Source of the DNA: Actinomycetes bacterium
Lineage (GTDB): Bacteria > Actinomycetota > Coriobacteriia > Coriobacteriales > Eggerthellaceae
Assembly: GCA_023460315.1 (NCBI GenBank)
Contig: JAEWQO010000098.1
Span: 10,314 to 74,313, forward strand
Reading direction: 5' to 3'
Length of the DNA stretch: 64,000 bases
The notes under the pieces were generated by a model. It had not been told where the DNA came from. It saw nothing but the letters and a program-made list of their open reading frames with translations, and searched no databases. The position numbers were made by a program, and so were the translations under genes. Positions within the stretch are counted from its first letter, which is position 1. Each line of letters starts with the position of its first letter. Shown in pieces: positions 1 through 9,237 of the stretch.

Positions 1-63
1 TGGAACCATCAACGACTGAGCCACCAAGTGCATGATGTCCTTCAGATAGAGCTCTCCATTCAT
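1..63 (-). CDS. Partial CDS (N-terminal 21 codons), unidentified
   Basis: An ATG at 61-63 overlaps the stop of the upstream surface-protein gene (ATGA overlap), and the frame stays open to the window edge, giving 21 residues beginning MNGELYLKDIMHLVAQ. The overlap implies translational coupling to the surface-protein gene, but only when that gene is read in its restored frame, because the frame read from the G9 allele stops earlier, at 322. The short amphipathic start resembles the N-terminus of some MotA/TolQ/ExbB-like membrane proteins, but 21 residues are too few to decide; that identification is a guess. Confidence 0.4.
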   Translation of the reverse strand, partial: MNGELYLKDIMHLVAQSLMVP

Positions 64-2301
64 ACCGCAAGTTCCTTTCTGTATCGTCTGAGCGTGAATC
101 CGCCACCAGCTGCCGCAACCGCTGCGACTCCCGGCAGCACGAAGGGCTCAAGGGGGTTCGAGAAATCGATAGGATCGATGTCCGACTGCGCGTTGCTCAT
201 CATCTCGAAGACCTGCCAACGAGCCGGCGAGCCAGCTCCGTTTTCTTCCGCATCGCCGAACCCGTCGGAATCACCAGAGTCATCCGAAGACTGCGATGCT
301 CCAAAGGTAGCGCCAGAGAAATCACCAATACCCTCTCCTTCGCTTGCCCCCAAGCCCCTGGCCGACCCTTGCCCAGAGCTGAGACCGGATCCTCCTCCAT
401 TGCCGGTATCGTCGCCTGTCTTGGTACCGCCCCCCCCCGATTGTCTTATCTTCGCCATCCGGTTTGGTTTTATTTCCCCAGTCGGTAGGTGGTGCACCAT
501 CAAGCACAATGGTCATAGTATTGATATACTTGAGTGATTTAGAAGTTGAGTCATCGGCGAGTCCCGTCGATCCAAACAACAGGCGAAGGCAGGTTCCGGA
601 ATTCAGCTCGGTATTGGGCTCACAGGTGCCTCCTTCTTTCCAGCTGTCTGCATAGGCAAGCATGGGAGCAACCGCAACCTGACCGTTCGTGGAGGCCGCA
701 TTGGCGAGGGGGAAGTAGTACCGCGCATATCCAAACAAAAAGGAGTTAGTTATCTTTCCGGGGTTTGCACCGTCGTTCGCGGCAAACTGAAAGTACAATA
801 CATCGCTCGTCGCTATTCCCATGTGCTCAAGCAAGGTGGACAGATAGATTCCCGAGGCCGTATCGGTAACGTACAGGCCACCCGACTTCGTAAGCGAGTA
901 GGTGCAGGTTACATTCTGGATCCCTTGCAATTCGCCAATGCTGTAGGTCTCTTCTTTCCCAACAACGCCCGGCATCTGCTCATACTCGACTTTTACGGTC
1001 AGTTGGCTCGAAGGAGCCTTGCCGTCCTTATACTTTCCCGTATTGACATTGATGGATACCGATGCCGTCACCAAACCGTTTGCCACATTGGGATTGCCGC
1101 CCGTCGCGGTAACGATCACTTGCGAGCGCCCATCTTGCGAAGGGATGAAGTTGCCCGATGACGGGTTTACATAGCCAACATCAGAACTGGTGATGGACCA
1201 CGTGCAGCACGATGCGATAGAGGCAGAACCTTCGGCTGAATAATCAGACGCCCCGGGAGCATTGCAGGCAGTCGTGCCGTCGGAATAAGTCAGACGCACA
1301 TAGAAGGTGCGCGATCCCGTGCTTATGTCCTCGATTACTATATATGAGGTGCCGTAGGGCTCTCCCGACTCATCGACGACATGTGCACCCGTGACATACG
1401 CGCCGCTCTGCCCGACAATGGTCATACTCATCGTTGCCGTCACGCCATTGGGAGCAGTAGCCGTGATGACGGTTTCGCCGTCACCGACCGCAGTGACCAC
1501 GCCGGTGGAATCAACCGTGGCGACAGACGTGGCGCTTGAGGTCCAAACGATCTGACCATCAACATTACGCCAGCCGGAGTCACTTTGCTTGAATATTTTA
1601 CTATCGCTCCATGTTGCCTCCACCATCAAACGAACTTTTCCACCCTTTTCCGTGATACCGTTGTTAAGACGATAGCCCGTGCCGCCCAAATAGGTCCGAT
1701 TCATCTCGCTAACCCAGTCACTGAAGGAATTGGTGCTATACCCAAGCAAGGTCATCTCCATCAACGTTGGATCATCGCCTGGGTCAGGTTCAGACGTTTT
1801 TGTTTCCACTCCCGTGACAGTGATGAGAGAACCAGCCTCCGCCTGTCCCGTCGGGTTTTGCTGAGTGACATATGATGTCTCCGTGCTGTCACCGACAACC
1901 GCCACGCGAAAACCGGCATTTTGCAACGTTTCAACAGCATTTGGAACCGAGACATCAAGAACCGCCGGAATATCAACAAGCGTAGATGCGGGAGGATCGT
2001 CCGGTTGAGGCGTATCTGCAGCACCTTCAGAGGCATAAGCAGCAGAGGTGCCCCCAAGCCCAAGCCAGCGACCCGAAAGAGCGGCGGAAGGAAGACATAA
2101 TGAAGAGCATATGATTGCCGCCAAAGACAAGGACGCAAGGCGTCGAGCAAAATCACGCAAGGGGCAAGCCACATTCAACCGCCGCTCTGAGCCGTTTTTA
2201 CCGAAATCTTCTCTATGCTTTTTAAAAGGCTTAAAAGGCAGGATCTTTTGGATGCACGCCTGGCACGTTGAAATCAGAGAATCTGTATGACTACAGTGCA
2301 T
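60..2301 (-). CDS. Secreted PASTA / Ig-like (BIG2) surface protein, frameshifted at a G9 tract
   Basis: The start at 2301 follows a good ribosome binding site (AAGGAAGG). Residues about 50-90 form a long signal peptide ending in AYA before SEGA. A PASTA-like domain (about 108-164) follows, then a BIG2-type Ig-like domain (about 222-297), a second beta-rich region and a distinct C-terminal domain (about 430-600). With the nine G residues present (430-438 on the plus strand) the frame runs out at 322, giving 659 residues with an Arg-rich nonsense tail. Removing one G restores a 746-residue protein. The restored tail is Gly/Ser-rich and ends in a short hydrophobic helix followed by RRYRKEL, typical of membrane or wall retention. 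It probably acts outside the cell as an adhesin or binding protein; the ligand is unknown. It lies divergent to a LuxR regulator. The shift could be real phase variation or a sequencing error. Confidence 0.7.
430..438 (-). repeat. G9 homopolymer at the frameshift point
   Basis: Nine consecutive C on the plus strand (G9 in the coding direction) sit exactly where the surface-protein reading frame changes. Upstream codons read Ile-Gly-Gly-Gly. With G8 the frame continues into a Gly/Ser-rich linker and membrane anchor; with G9 it enters a short Arg-rich tail. Such tracts are classic slipped-strand mispairing sites. Confidence 0.75.
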
Positions 2302-2483
2302 GCCCTTCCTTTTCTCCTATAGTTCCCCGATCATTTCACGCCAGTCGATATTTTGCTGATCGATCACCCGGCGGAAACAAAACCTCCCACAAGAAATTCT
2401 CTGGATTTTTCACCTTTCATAAATTATCTTGTTTTAAGTATAAACTTTAATAGCTATTATAGTTTCACCGGGACAAAGGTAAA

Positions 2484-2502
2484 CCTAGACCTTTCGTTTA
2501 GG
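2484..2502. promoter_or_regulatory. 19-bp inverted repeat in front of luxR
   Basis: The sequence CCTAGACCTTTCGTTTAGG has arms AACCTA (2482-2487) and TAGGTT (2499-2504) separated by 11 bp. It lies in the 218-bp divergent interval between the surface protein and luxR, just upstream of the regulator. A near-identical copy with the same arm spacing lies between the two divergent ABC transporter operons at 10603-10621. It is probably an operator for this LuxR protein or for a shared regulator. Confidence 0.6.
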
Positions 2503-2528
2503 TTACGTGTCGCTCCTGATTGTTTAAC

Positions 2529-4298
2529 ATGGAGGGGTGCCAGAAAACAGCCTGTAAGCAGCCGAAGTCCAGTAACGAATGGCTCCTAGCTCACATACGA
2601 CAATTATCGGAAATGATAAATTTGACTATATCGAGAAGAGAACATTCTAGTCTTAGGTCACTATTGATCGTAATCGCAAACGCAGAAACGAAAGCGAACC
2701 GAGTGCTAGAGCTCACATTAAAAGCAGGCATAAAGCGACGCCAACTTGGCGGTTTCTCTCTATTTGCCGCATGGTTGGTTTTGGTACCTCGAACAACCAT
2801 TGTTAGCTCAATCATCGTCTATGAACACACATTGGCTTTAGGTGGAATTTTTCTGGTGTCGTTAGCCGTGGTGGCCGTTCTTGACGGTATAAGAAAAGGT
2901 GCCGAGAGAAACGCAGCGTTGACAGCTTGGTCGATTATTGCCTCAGTGGCAGGCCTTGCCTTCCTTGCTTTGCCCGGTTCAGAAGCTCGTCTTGCTTGCT
3001 TTGGGCTCGAAATGGCAGCAGGTGCCAGACTTCTCCTACACTGGGGGCGCATTCTTTCCGCGGGATCCATCCAGCATCTCTTGGCTTCCGGAGCAGGTGC
3101 GCTCGCTAGCATTGCTCTGTTCTACTTCTTCATACAGGCATTTGCATCCGCTCTATCGACAGCAGGGAACTTGCAAATACTGTCGGACCTGATGCTGGGC
3201 GTATTGGCATTGCTGCCCTTGCTTTCGTTGGCAATAGGATGGTCGCCTGAAGATGAATCATTAGCCCATGACAAAACTATAGGGCTGACTACGCCGCGCT
3301 TTGTTTCATACATCCTCATCCTATGCCTAGCCTCCCTGTTGACATCGTTTATGAGTGGATTCACCTACCTGCCCTACCATTTTGACTGGAGCGCGGCAGC
3401 CACTCTACGGTCTGCCATCTTATTGGCGGCAACACTGATAGTCAGCGTGCTGATTCGTCTCAAACACGTGTGGAAGCCTTGGTACATCAATGCTTTCCTT
3501 CTTTTTAGCCTCGTTCTCACTATCGTGGGAATGTCACTCCTCACCATAGGAGACGCCAGGGCATCTTTTTCCGGACGCGGCATGCTCGACGCCGCGCAAG
3601 ACTGCTATTTCGTTATAGCCGTCGTATTGCTCTCCTCGTTGGCGGGCTCAGGCAGCCTCCCCTTTTTCCCTTCATTTGCACTGTGCATGGCAGGAACAGG
3701 TCTGCATTGGGGACACTCCTTAGGAATAGCAGCCAAGAGATTGCTCGGATACGACCCACAGATTCTTGCACCTATTTGTACAGCATGCATCGCCTTGATG
3801 GCAGTGGCATTCTTTGCATCGTTTTCCCGAAACCTGACAGCAGACCGCATCCCCAAAACCTTGTCCGTCACTCCTGGCGAGGAGGCTTCACCGGATTCCA
3901 CCTCTGAGACAACTTCCGAGCCAGTGCTTGACGCCGCCTCAGCCATGCAGGTCATCGAGCAAACTAACAAGGAGATATTGGCTCCCTACCAACTTTCACC
4001 GCGTGAAACACAAGTTGCGTTGATGATGATAGAAGGATATACCGCAGCGGCAGCCGCCGAACAGCTGGGAATATCGATCGCAACCGTAAAATTCCATCTT
4101 GGCAACGGATATCGCAAGATGGGCATACAATCCAAGACCGAGCTTATCCATCTTGCAAAACAAGGCCTGCCTACGCAAGGCGATAACGACCAACACTCAT
4201 GCGACGAAAGAAAAGGCAGCACAACTCCCCATAAAGCGTCTCGCCCCGTATTCGGAGATTTCAGCAACTCATGCGAAGGGGATCGTCATGAAAAATGA
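2529..4298 (+). CDS. LuxR-family regulator with multi-helix membrane domain
   Basis: About 589 residues. A basic N-terminal stretch is followed by about twelve hydrophobic segments (roughly residues 80-440). A short Ser/Thr-rich linker leads to a C-terminal LuxR-type helix-turn-helix beginning LSPRETQVALMMIEGYT and continuing with the TVKFHL recognition helix. This architecture, a membrane sensor fused to a LuxR output domain, is characteristic of Eggerthellaceae. The start is uncertain: no clear ribosome binding site precedes ATG 2529 (or TTG 2520), and ATG 2613 is an alternative. The stop overlaps the start of the binding-protein gene by 11 bp, so the two are co-translated. The likely role is control of neighbouring uptake or surface genes in response to an unknown signal; the shared inverted repeat supports a link to the transporters at 8-14 kb. 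Confidence 0.85.
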   Translation: MEGCQKTACKQPKSSNEWLLAHIRQLSEMINLTISRREHSSLRSLLIVIANAETKANRVLELTLKAGIKRRQLGGFSLFAAWLVLVPRTTIVSSIIVYEHTLALGGIFLVSLAVVAVLDGIRKGAERNAALTAWSIIASVAGLAFLALPGSEARLACFGLEMAAGARLLLHWGRILSAGSIQHLLASGAGALASIALFYFFIQAFASALSTAGNLQILSDLMLGVLALLPLLSLAIGWSPEDESLAHDKTIGLTTPRFVSYILILCLASLLTSFMSGFTYLPYHFDWSAAATLRSAILLAATLIVSVLIRLKHVWKPWYINAFLLFSLVLTIVGMSLLTIGDARASFSGRGMLDAAQDCYFVIAVVLLSSLAGSGSLPFFPSFALCMAGTGLHWGHSLGIAAKRLLGYDPQILAPICTACIALMAVAFFASFSRNLTADRIPKTLSVTPGEEASPDSTSETTSEPVLDAASAMQVIEQTNKEILAPYQLSPRETQVALMMIEGYTAAAAAEQLGISIATVKFHLGNGYRKMGIQSKTELIHLAKQGLPTQGDNDQHSCDERKGSTTPHKASRPVFGDFSNSCEGDRHEK

Positions 4299-5406
4299 TA
4301 CGAGGCTTCTCACCCGCCGAGATTTTGTTCATGGAGCAGCCTTGCTGACTGGGACCATCGCGTGCAGCAGCCTGCTCTCCAGCTGCACAACTATTGACGA
4401 GTTTTTTACTGGAGTGCATATAATCGCAGATGACACGGGTCGAGAAGTCGAAGTGCCCATACCTTCAGCATTGGGCAAAGTATATTTTACTTCTGCACTC
4501 GCACAAATATTTTGCTTCACCATTGCACCAGACCTACTTGCCGGTACCGCCATTCCTTTCACAAAAGACCAGCTTGATTTTCTACCGATCGGAAGCGAAA
4601 ATCTCGCATATATGGGTTCACTTACTCAAGGCAGTGTCATTGACACAGAGGCGTTGCGCCTGAGTGACACGCAGCTCGTTTTCTCCATTTCGGGAACCGA
4701 TCTCACCGACGTGAACGTCACTGATGCCTTTAAGCTGCAGGAGCAAACGGATATACCAGTGTTCTTAATAGATGGATCATTCGACCAGATTGGCGACACC
4801 TACCGATTGTTGGGCTCCTGTCTGGGCCGCCCCGAACGCGCTGAAGAACTTGCCGAATATTGTGAACGCATATATCAGAACGTAACACAAGCCGTTGCGC
4901 AAATACCCGCAAGCCAGCGGATCCGATATTACTTCGCTGAAGGACCAGAGGGACTGCAGACCGAATCCGATACCTCACAGCACTCGCTCGCTTTTCAAGT
5001 GGCAGGAGGTATAAACGTTGCAGGAGATGCGACACCAACTCTTGGTCATAATGATCTGTCGGATACAGACATCGAGCAGATCCAAGCCTGGGATCCTGAG
5101 GTCATAATTTCATGGGATTGGGAGACGCGCGGAGGGGCCGACCAGCTCATCCGCGCGTCCTCTGCCTGGAGCGGCATCTCCGCAGTCCGCAATGGTCGCG
5201 TCTACGCCATGCCCCATGTGCCCTTCCCCTTCTGCGACCGGCCTCCAGGCGTGAACCGCTTCCTCGGCATCCAATGGCTGGCGAACCTGTTCTACCCCGA
5301 TTACTATGACGTTGACATGGTGGAGGTCGTGCGCGACTTCTACTCGACCTGCTACTGGCGAGACATCAGCCGCGCCCAAGCCGAAGACATATTGGGAACG
5401 GAATAG
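4288..5406 (+). CDS. Tat-exported lipoprotein, FecB/BtuF-type ABC substrate-binding protein
   Basis: 372 residues from ATG 4288, chosen because GAAGGGG lies 7 bases upstream; the longer reading frame inside luxR has no such site. The N-terminus has a twin-arginine motif (RRDF) and a lipobox (LLSSC), so the protein should be Tat-exported and lipid-anchored. The body has the two-lobe periplasmic-binding fold of class III binding proteins, starting with the typical segment TGREVEVP and ending with a DRPPGVNRFLGIQWLA segment near the C-terminus. Known relatives bind ferric siderophores, haem or corrinoids; which applies here cannot be told. It overlaps luxR by 11 bp. No permease is adjacent, but the leftward permease/ATPase pair at 8.4-10.5 kb lacks its own binding protein and is a plausible partner. 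Confidence 0.85.
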   Translation: MKNDTRLLTRRDFVHGAALLTGTIACSSLLSSCTTIDEFFTGVHIIADDTGREVEVPIPSALGKVYFTSALAQIFCFTIAPDLLAGTAIPFTKDQLDFLPIGSENLAYMGSLTQGSVIDTEALRLSDTQLVFSISGTDLTDVNVTDAFKLQEQTDIPVFLIDGSFDQIGDTYRLLGSCLGRPERAEELAEYCERIYQNVTQAVAQIPASQRIRYYFAEGPEGLQTESDTSQHSLAFQVAGGINVAGDATPTLGHNDLSDTDIEQIQAWDPEVIISWDWETRGGADQLIRASSAWSGISAVRNGRVYAMPHVPFPFCDRPPGVNRFLGIQWLANLFYPDYYDVDMVEVVRDFYSTCYWRDISRAQAEDILGTE

Positions 5407-5883
5407 GCTCAAGCGGCGGGCGGCTCAGGACGATCCGGTCGTACCAAGCCAATCCAGTCGCGCAGCGACAAGCTGGGTCGGTCGTGACGCGGCGAGGTCA
5501 AGCAAGCCGCCTCGCACTGCGTGGGGTCGGATGGTCTGACCGAGCCTGTTCGAAGCGGAGTCGCTCCGGACAGATCCGAATGAATTCGATCACTCTGATC
5601 GAATCGAATTGCAGTCGATCAGATGAGTCCGGATTCTCCAGATGGAATCTCGTCGGAGCAAACCTGCTCCGATTGGCAAAATGGCCCCCTTAGGGGCAGT
5701 TCTTTGCAATCATTTCGCGTCTCTTCTGAAAAACACCAGTTCACAAATCCCTCGCTCGAGTATCTTCCAAGAAACCCGCCCATAACTCGCATCCGCCGCC
5801 AATCCGTCCGACAAAACCCCATTGGGCCAAGCAGAGTGTGTCCGACAGCGCCATCCCCAAGCCTTGACATAGGCGCTGATCTT
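5407..5883. other. Non-coding interval between convergent genes
   Basis: 477 bp with no convincing gene. It begins GC-rich, contains GATC/GAATTCGATC-rich palindromic sequence at about 5570-5640, and then the first copy of the dispersed 122-bp element (5691-5810). At 5449-5458 the motif GCCAATCCAG matches the right end of that element and may be a remnant of another copy. Confidence 0.6.
5691..5810 (+). repeat. Dispersed intergenic element, copy 1
   Basis: About 120 bp. It starts TAGGGGCAGTTCTTTG and ends CGCCAATCCGTCCG, with the internal landmark CCCATAA about 30 bp before the right end. The left end and its flank can fold as a hairpin (GCAAA...GGCCCC / GGGGC...TTTGC). It lies 74 bp beyond the 3' end of the leftward endonuclease-like gene. 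Confidence 0.55.
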
Positions 5884-6867
5884 TCAGCGGCGGCGCGAGA
5901 AATCGAGAAGCTGGCGCCGAAGTTCAGCTCTCCTGCGGATCCACTCTTTCCCTCCGAGACGCAACCGCCTGCCGAGCCTCTGTGCAACCGCATGGGCCAC
6001 TTTGTCCATTTCGTCGCAGTCTAAAACCTGTTCTCTCGTCACTGTGATTACCGTTATGCCCATCGAAACCAATCCGTTGCGTCGTTTCGCATCATGAGAA
6101 ATCCTGGCAGAGCCAGTATGCACAAGGTCGCTGTCATACTCAACGTCAAGCAACGCTTCAGGCCAGAATGCGTCGCAGACGTAATAGCTGTTCGCGGATG
6201 TTTTTCGTGCATTGCGAAACACATTCACCCGATAGTTCAGATGCGGCATGGGCAAACCATATCCTCCATACCGCGGAGGCAGACACAACAACAGGACAAC
6301 GATGGTCTCCATAGGCGACCGGGATCCGTCCCGGACAAAAGCCATGGCTCTCTTTGCCATCGCCATTCCTTTAGCACTGCCCGCACCACTTATGAACGCA
6401 ATGAGCTGTCTGCGAGACATCAGCGGGTCGCCTTCCGAAAAACCCTTGGGATCGCCAGGATAGATGCGATAGGACCCACAGAGCTCAAACCCCATCTCGA
6501 CAAGAAGCGGCAATGGCAACTCGCTCGCACGATGGAGAAAGCACAACTGAGGACCCTCCGTCAGCAAGCCTCCCCGCGTCTCGAGGAGGGAACATGGCGT
6601 GATATCTAAGGGATAGAGACGGCAGACGGTACCTTTGATCTTTCGACGATCCGCCGCGTCCAGGACAAGCAAATGCAGAGGCTTTGACAAGAATCCGCAA
6701 CCCAGTAATTCGAGCTGCTTGACTTCGCTGGCACAAGGGATGAGAGTCAGCATTTCCCACCGTGGCAAGGGGCTGAGCGACCACGAGGAAGCGCTTGCCT
6801 CACGCAGGCATTCGAGTGCAGACAGTTGACAAAGGCAAAGGGTCATGCCGGCAGGATACCATGGCAA
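5884..6867 (-). CDS. Endonuclease-domain (VSR/DUF559-like) protein
   Basis: 327 residues if the first ATG is used; ATG 6846 is an alternative and neither has a clear ribosome binding site. The N-terminal two thirds have no recognised motif. The C-terminal third, with LLDVEYDSD followed by H-x5-SHDAKRRN and then GITVITVT, resembles the PD-(D/E)xK core of very-short-patch-repair-like (DUF559) nucleases: acidic residue, basic helix, then a beta strand. Proteins of this type are frequent as isolated genes in Eggerthellaceae, and their substrate is unknown. The gene stands alone, flanked by tandem 33-bp repeats upstream and a dispersed repeat downstream. It could belong to an abortive-infection or toxin-like system, but no partner is visible. 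Confidence 0.55.
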   Translation of the reverse strand: MPWYPAGMTLCLCQLSALECLREASASSWSLSPLPRWEMLTLIPCASEVKQLELLGCGFLSKPLHLLVLDAADRRKIKGTVCRLYPLDITPCSLLETRGGLLTEGPQLCFLHRASELPLPLLVEMGFELCGSYRIYPGDPKGFSEGDPLMSRRQLIAFISGAGSAKGMAMAKRAMAFVRDGSRSPMETIVVLLLCLPPRYGGYGLPMPHLNYRVNVFRNARKTSANSYYVCDAFWPEALLDVEYDSDLVHTGSARISHDAKRRNGLVSMGITVITVTREQVLDCDEMDKVAHAVAQRLGRRLRLGGKEWIRRRAELRRQLLDFSRRR

Positions 6868-6915
6868 ACCATCAATTTAATCGTCATTGAACTGGTATTT
6901 TACTTATTTTTCTGC

Positions 6916-7047
6916 CGCTTGATTCACGTCAAAAATGCGCTGGTTTTTCGCTTGATCCCTGCGAGAAACGCAGGAGATTGCTGCTTGATCCTCGGTAGAA
7001 ACGCGAGAGATTTTCGCTTACCCGTCATAATGAACATGCGAGATTTT
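6916..7047. repeat. Four 33-bp degenerate tandem repeats
   Basis: Units start at 6916, 6949, 6982 and 7015, an exact 33-bp period. The shared parts are CGCTTGATCC at the beginning, GARAAACGC in the middle and GAGATTTT at the end of each unit. Read on the plus strand they encode an 11-residue periodic peptide (RLIxxRNAxDF), but no start signal supports translation. The array ends with CATCCGACAGG at 7048. It is located 50-180 bp upstream of the endonuclease-like gene. Confidence 0.6.
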
Positions 7048-7240
7048 CATCCGACAGGTATTTGGCTGGCATTCATCTGCCCACGGTAGACAGGCCAAAT
7101 CTTACCCAGCAACTCAAGTTCGCCACACGCAGGTGCATGTAGGAGGCCCAGCTCTTGCCCGTGACATCGATTTCCCACCTAAGATGCAACGCATTCCAGT
7201 CGTGCAGCACCCCTCCCCTGTGGATCGGCAGAGGTCACCA

Positions 7241-7363
7241 CTTATGGGCAGTTTTCAGAAGGATGAGCCCATTCGCGAAACATGCAACCTGGGATTATCC
7301 ATTGGCCCCTCAAGTCAGACGACAAAAAGCTACACATATCTCCCACTCTCAACCGATCCAGCC
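7241..7363 (+). repeat. Dispersed intergenic element, copy 2
   Basis: 123 bp. It starts CTTATGGGCAGTTTTCAG and ends CTCAACCGATCCAGCC, with ACACATATC about 30 bp before the end, as in copy 4. It shares the left flank GGATCGGCAGA with copy 3. It lies 247 bp beyond the 3' end of the leftward DUF2628 gene. Confidence 0.55.
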
Positions 7364-7610
7364 AACTGCAGGTCCATTCAGTCCGCCCGCAGCCACTCGC
7401 CGAAGCCTCAACCGATCCGGTGCGCCCCAAAGCCCATCCAGCCCGTTTGTGGGCACCCCATCCTGCCCCAGGCTCATCCCAGCATGCTCCAACTCCCCCA
7501 TCCCTTCCGGCACAGCCTTCCCCGCCCCAGCACAACCGTCCCGTCCCAATCCGACAGAACCAGGCAGTCGGAGCGTCCTTCGACGGGAGACAAAGGGGAC
7601 GCGATGTTGC

Positions 7611-8150
7611 TCAAGCGGACAAAAGGACGGTCGAGCCGCATGCCAGCACAAGGATAACCGCAACATACGCGGCCAAGCCTATGATTGCCGCCAGCGAATG
7701 AATCGTCCGCTCTTGCTGAGCCAGGAAGAGCATGTGATCTGGTCCCGCGTAGCTGTGCGCCTGTTTGAATTGGGCAATGCGCTCCTTCAAAAGCCTATCG
7801 TATGCAGGATAGAAAAGGGAAAGCTGAAGAGAGCTCACAATGACCGTAAACGCAATCCGCGGCAAGGCAAGTGCTGCCTTGGCGGCGGACGGGGACGGAG
7901 CAAGTCCCGCAGCAGTTATCGAAATCACGGCTGCTATCACCAAGGCAGCGATAAACATAATGCCCTCGCGATATACCCCGCGATAGAGACAATAGAACCC
8001 GCCGAAAAACAGGCCAAGCCCAGAAACACGGCTGCGCAGGATCGTCTTTTTGTACATTTGATCCGCGTTCCGGCCGATCAAAGCACGATACAGGCCCTCA
8101 TTCAGCCTCTCTTCGACAGTCGCTGCATCCGCGTACTTGGAATCATCCAC
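7611..8150 (-). CDS. DUF2628-like membrane protein
   Basis: 179 residues from a GTG start preceded by AAAGGA. A hydrophilic N-terminus (about 45 residues) leads into a segment rich in aromatic residues (GLGLFFGGFYCLYRGVY) and about four membrane helices. The pattern of an aromatic first helix followed by YRxxYREG matches DUF2628 small membrane proteins, whose function is unknown. It is monocistronic, with 206 bp to the next gene. Confidence 0.6.
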   Translation of the reverse strand: MDDSKYADAATVEERLNEGLYRALIGRNADQMYKKTILRSRVSGLGLFFGGFYCLYRGVYREGIMFIAALVIAAVISITAAGLAPSPSAAKAALALPRIAFTVIVSSLQLSLFYPAYDRLLKERIAQFKQAHSYAGPDHMLFLAQQERTIHSLAAIIGLAAYVAVILVLACGSTVLLSA

Positions 8151-8356
8151 TCTTTTCCTTTGTCCGAATTTGCAGAGCCTTCCGCAAACCTACCGCACGA
8201 TCAGCTATCGCAAGATGCCCAACGAAGATTCCCCCTGATCTGACGCAATAGCAAACATCTCACGCACAAGAGAGATCCGATAGATGCCTCACCCAAATTC
8301 GCCTGGCACCCCGGCCTATAGCCAGCACGCAGCATAAGCCACCGGTTCACACTCCT

Positions 8357-9235
8357 CTACAGCGGCACGCAGACGGTGGTGCGTTCCCCAGTGCTCAGTT
8401 CGACGTCGATGACGTTGACGCGGGTATGATAGATGCTTTCCAGCTCCTCACGCGTCATGACCTCATGGGGGCCGCCTTCGACCTCAATGCATCCCTCTTT
8501 CATGACGATGACGCGATTGGCGCAGTAGAACGCCTGGTGCGGGTCGTGCGTGACCATGAGCACGCTCACCCCCGTCTTTGCCAGGTCTCTCATGCGCGAA
8601 AGGACGATCTGCTGGTTGCCGAAGTCGAGGCTGGCCGTCGGCTCATCCATGATGATGAGGTCGGGCTGCTGCGTGAGCGCACGGGCGATGAGGATGAGTT
8701 GCTGCTGGCCTCCCGAGAGCTTGGTGTACGTGTGTTGCGCCAGGTGGTCAATGCCCAGAAGGCACATGGCCTGCCATGCCACACGGCGGTCCTCCGGCGT
8801 CGTGCGCGACATGCGGCCCACGTACGGCGTGCGTCCCATCAGCACCACGTCGGCCACCGAGAAGGGGAACGGCGGGGTGTGCGCCTGGGGGATGTAGGCG
8901 AACATCCGCGCACGTTCGCGGTCGGTGAGACGCAGCACGTTCGTCCCCTCCATGGCCACCTCGCCCGACAGGGGCCTGATGAGCCCGAGGATATTCTTCA
9001 AAAGCGTGGTCTTGCCGCATCCGTTGGCGCCGATGACGCACACGAAGTCACCCCGCGCGACATCGAACGACACGCCATGGACAATCTCCTTGTGCCCATA
9101 GCCACAATGGAGGTCCCGCACGGCCAGCAGATGCCCCCCGCAGGCGGCTTTCATATCCTCGCGTTCCGTCGCGCCCGGCGCCCCCGCCAAGCCCTCGTCA
9201 CAGCTACCCAGCTCCTCAGCTGCTTCTCCGACCAT
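8357..9235 (-). CDS. ABC transporter ATP-binding protein (FecE/BtuD type)
   Basis: 292 residues from ATG 9235, two bases after the permease stop; the longer open frame upstream is antisense-like overlap with the permease and is not part of the gene. ATG 9154 is an alternative start. The Walker A is GANGCGKTT, the signature LSGGQQQ, and the Walker B LIIMDEP followed by a switch His in VTHD. It hydrolyses ATP on the cytoplasmic face to drive uptake through the adjacent FecCD permease. The two genes form a leftward operon without a binding protein of its own. Confidence 0.93.
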   Translation of the reverse strand: MVGEAAEELGSCDEGLAGAPGATEREDMKAACGGHLLAVRDLHCGYGHKEIVHGVSFDVARGDFVCVIGANGCGKTTLLKNILGLIRPLSGEVAMEGTNVLRLTDRERARMFAYIPQAHTPPFPFSVADVVLMGRTPYVGRMSRTTPEDRRVAWQAMCLLGIDHLAQHTYTKLSGGQQQLILIARALTQQPDLIIMDEPTASLDFGNQQIVLSRMRDLAKTGVSVLMVTHDPHQAFYCANRVIVMKEGCIEVEGGPHEVMTREELESIYHTRVNVIDVELSTGERTTVCVPL

Positions 9236-9237
9236 GG

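Larger units (their letters stand above)
6868..7610. other. Repeat-rich non-coding interval
   Basis: 743 bp without a supported gene. It contains four 33-bp degenerate tandem repeats (6916-7047) and copy 2 of the dispersed element (7241-7363). Open frames here translate to low-complexity Pro/Ser/His-rich sequence and lack ribosome binding sites. Confidence 0.6.

Noticed and set aside
6916..7047. CRISPR array
   Set aside because: Units are diverged throughout, the period has no separable repeat and spacer, and no cas genes are present.
7155..8243. 362-codon rightward open frame across repeat copy 2 and opposite the DUF2628 gene
   Set aside because: Pro/Ser/Arg-rich product without family features; it runs through the dispersed repeat and is antisense to a credible membrane protein.
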